DNA from: Pseudoxanthomonas sp. Root630 | Lineage (GTDB): Bacteria; Pseudomonadota; Gammaproteobacteria; Xanthomonadales; Xanthomonadaceae | Assembly: GCF_001427585.1 (NCBI RefSeq) | Contig: NZ_LMGY01000001.1 | Span: 249,270 to 313,269, forward strand | Length of the DNA stretch: 64,000 nucleotides | Direction of reading: 5' to 3' | Shown: positions 63,436 through 64,000 of the stretch, in pieces | Layout: each line of letters begins with the position of its first letter | Position numbering within the stretch: position 1 is the stretch's first letter | Position numbers and translations under genes: made by a program | Notes under the pieces: generated by a model | What the model saw: the letters and a program-made list of their open reading frames with translations, nothing else | Databases searched by the model: none | What the model was told of the DNA's origin: nothing

Positions 63436-64000
63436 GCCTGATCGGATTGCCCACCCGCGCGCCGCGCGGACTGGACCAGCGCGTCATCCTGGTCAGTGGC
63501 GCGCACGGCGGGTTGGGGAGCGCGGCGGCGATCGCCTGCGCGCAGGCAGGCGCCACCGTGGTGCTGCTGGGCCGCAAGGTGCCGAAGTTGAATCGCGTGT
63601 ACGACGCGGTCGCGCAGGCCGGCGCGGAGCCGCTGCTGTATCCGCTGGACCTGGAAGGCGCGACGCCCGACGACTACGCCGAATTGGCCGACCGGTTGCG
63701 GGCCGAACTGGGGCGCCTCGATGGCGTGCTGCACTGTGCCGTCGAGTTCAAGGGGCTGACGCCGCTGGAGCACACCGACCCTGCGGCGTTCGCGCGGGTG
63801 GTCCACGTCAACCTGACGGCGCCGTGGTGGCTGTCGCAGGCATGCCTGCCGCTGCTGCGGCAGTCGCAGGATGCAGCGCTCGTGTTCGCACTGGACGACC
63901 TGGAGCGTGTCGGCCAGCCCTACTGGGGCGCCTACGGCATCGCCGAGCATGGCCTGGCCGCGATGGTGGGCATGCTGCATGCGGAACTGGGCTCGTCGTC
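63432..64000 (+). CDS. SDR family protein, YciK-like, truncated by window end
   Basis: The first 189 residues of an SDR that continues beyond the window. It starts at GTG, overlapping the grxD stop as GTGA. The cofactor motif SGAHGGLG is complete and LHCAVEFKG and HVNLTAPW follow. At the active site the Tyr is kept (WGAYGIAEHG), but the Lys four residues later is Glu and the Ser 13 residues before is Asp. YciK-type relatives have both Ser and Lys. It may bind NAD(P) without the usual oxidoreductase action. Confidence 0.85.
   Translation, partial: MSLIGLPTRAPRGLDQRVILVSGAHGGLGSAAAIACAQAGATVVLLGRKVPKLNRVYDAVAQAGAEPLLYPLDLEGATPDDYAELADRLRAELGRLDGVLHCAVEFKGLTPLEHTDPAAFARVVHVNLTAPWWLSQACLPLLRQSQDAALVFALDDLERVGQPYWGAYGIAEHGLAAMVGMLHAELGSS

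Overview
The window is 64 kb of high-GC chromosome from a member of the Xanthomonadaceae (Lysobacteraceae). I infer this from a fused aspartate kinase/diaminopimelate decarboxylase, the MurL/MurD2 route to D-glutamate in peptidoglycan, and the petABC-sspA-sspB and miaB/phoH/ybeY/corC neighbourhoods. A Pseudoxanthomonas-like genome fits, but species cannot be fixed from sequence alone. Gene density is about 95 percent. No gap between genes exceeds 300 bases. I saw no rRNA, tRNA, CRISPR array, insertion sequence or prophage.

Layout. 1-5.7 kb: small envelope and cytochrome proteins, a SET-domain methyltransferase, a large secreted CBM9/DUF5916-type protein and a pair of DUF1439 proteins. 5.7-12 kb: M23 peptidase, TerB/DUF533 protein, an HU protein with a histone-H1-like tail, an EF-G paralogue, OsmC plus hydrolase, and a glycine-zipper protein. 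12-15.7 kb: a secreted amidohydrolase and two tandem PhzF-type isomerases. 15.8-21.6 kb: a tightly overlapping block of lysC-lysA fusion, small membrane protein, murL and murD2, joining the end of the lysine/DAP pathway to peptidoglycan stem-peptide synthesis. 21.7-27.6 kb: dienelactone-hydrolase-like protein, ispB, ssb and the complete dTDP-L-rhamnose operon rfbBACD. 27.7-39.6 kb: a peptide-use region with two S9 peptidases, a POT symporter, an OPT transporter, a DUF819 membrane protein and ybdD-cstA. 39.7-44.1 kb: corA, a GH97 alpha-glucosidase and a DUF4105 protein.

44.1-53.3 kb: corC, a hypothetical gene, ybeY and phoH, then an uncharacterised gene with no ordinary start codon. A divergent TetR-HlyD-ABC efflux operon and an NTF2-like gene separate these from miaB. 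53.5-64 kb: lytic transglycosylase, the cytochrome bc1 operon petABC, sspA-sspB, nadC, purEK, a repeat-bearing small secreted protein, iron superoxide dismutase, monothiol glutaredoxin and a truncated SDR gene with an altered active site.

Most of the window is conserved core genome. The less ordinary signals are: three copies of a palindromic intergenic repeat and one of a second repeat type; an AT-rich palindrome at the start of the tetR gene; the apparent ATT start; the NPPG-repeat protein; the PhzF pair with one degenerate motif; PVWY in place of PEWY in cytochrome b; and the Ser/Lys-less SDR. I do not see a clearly new multi-gene system. The best candidates for new biology are the membrane protein inside the lysC-lysA/murL operon and the NPPG-repeat protein.
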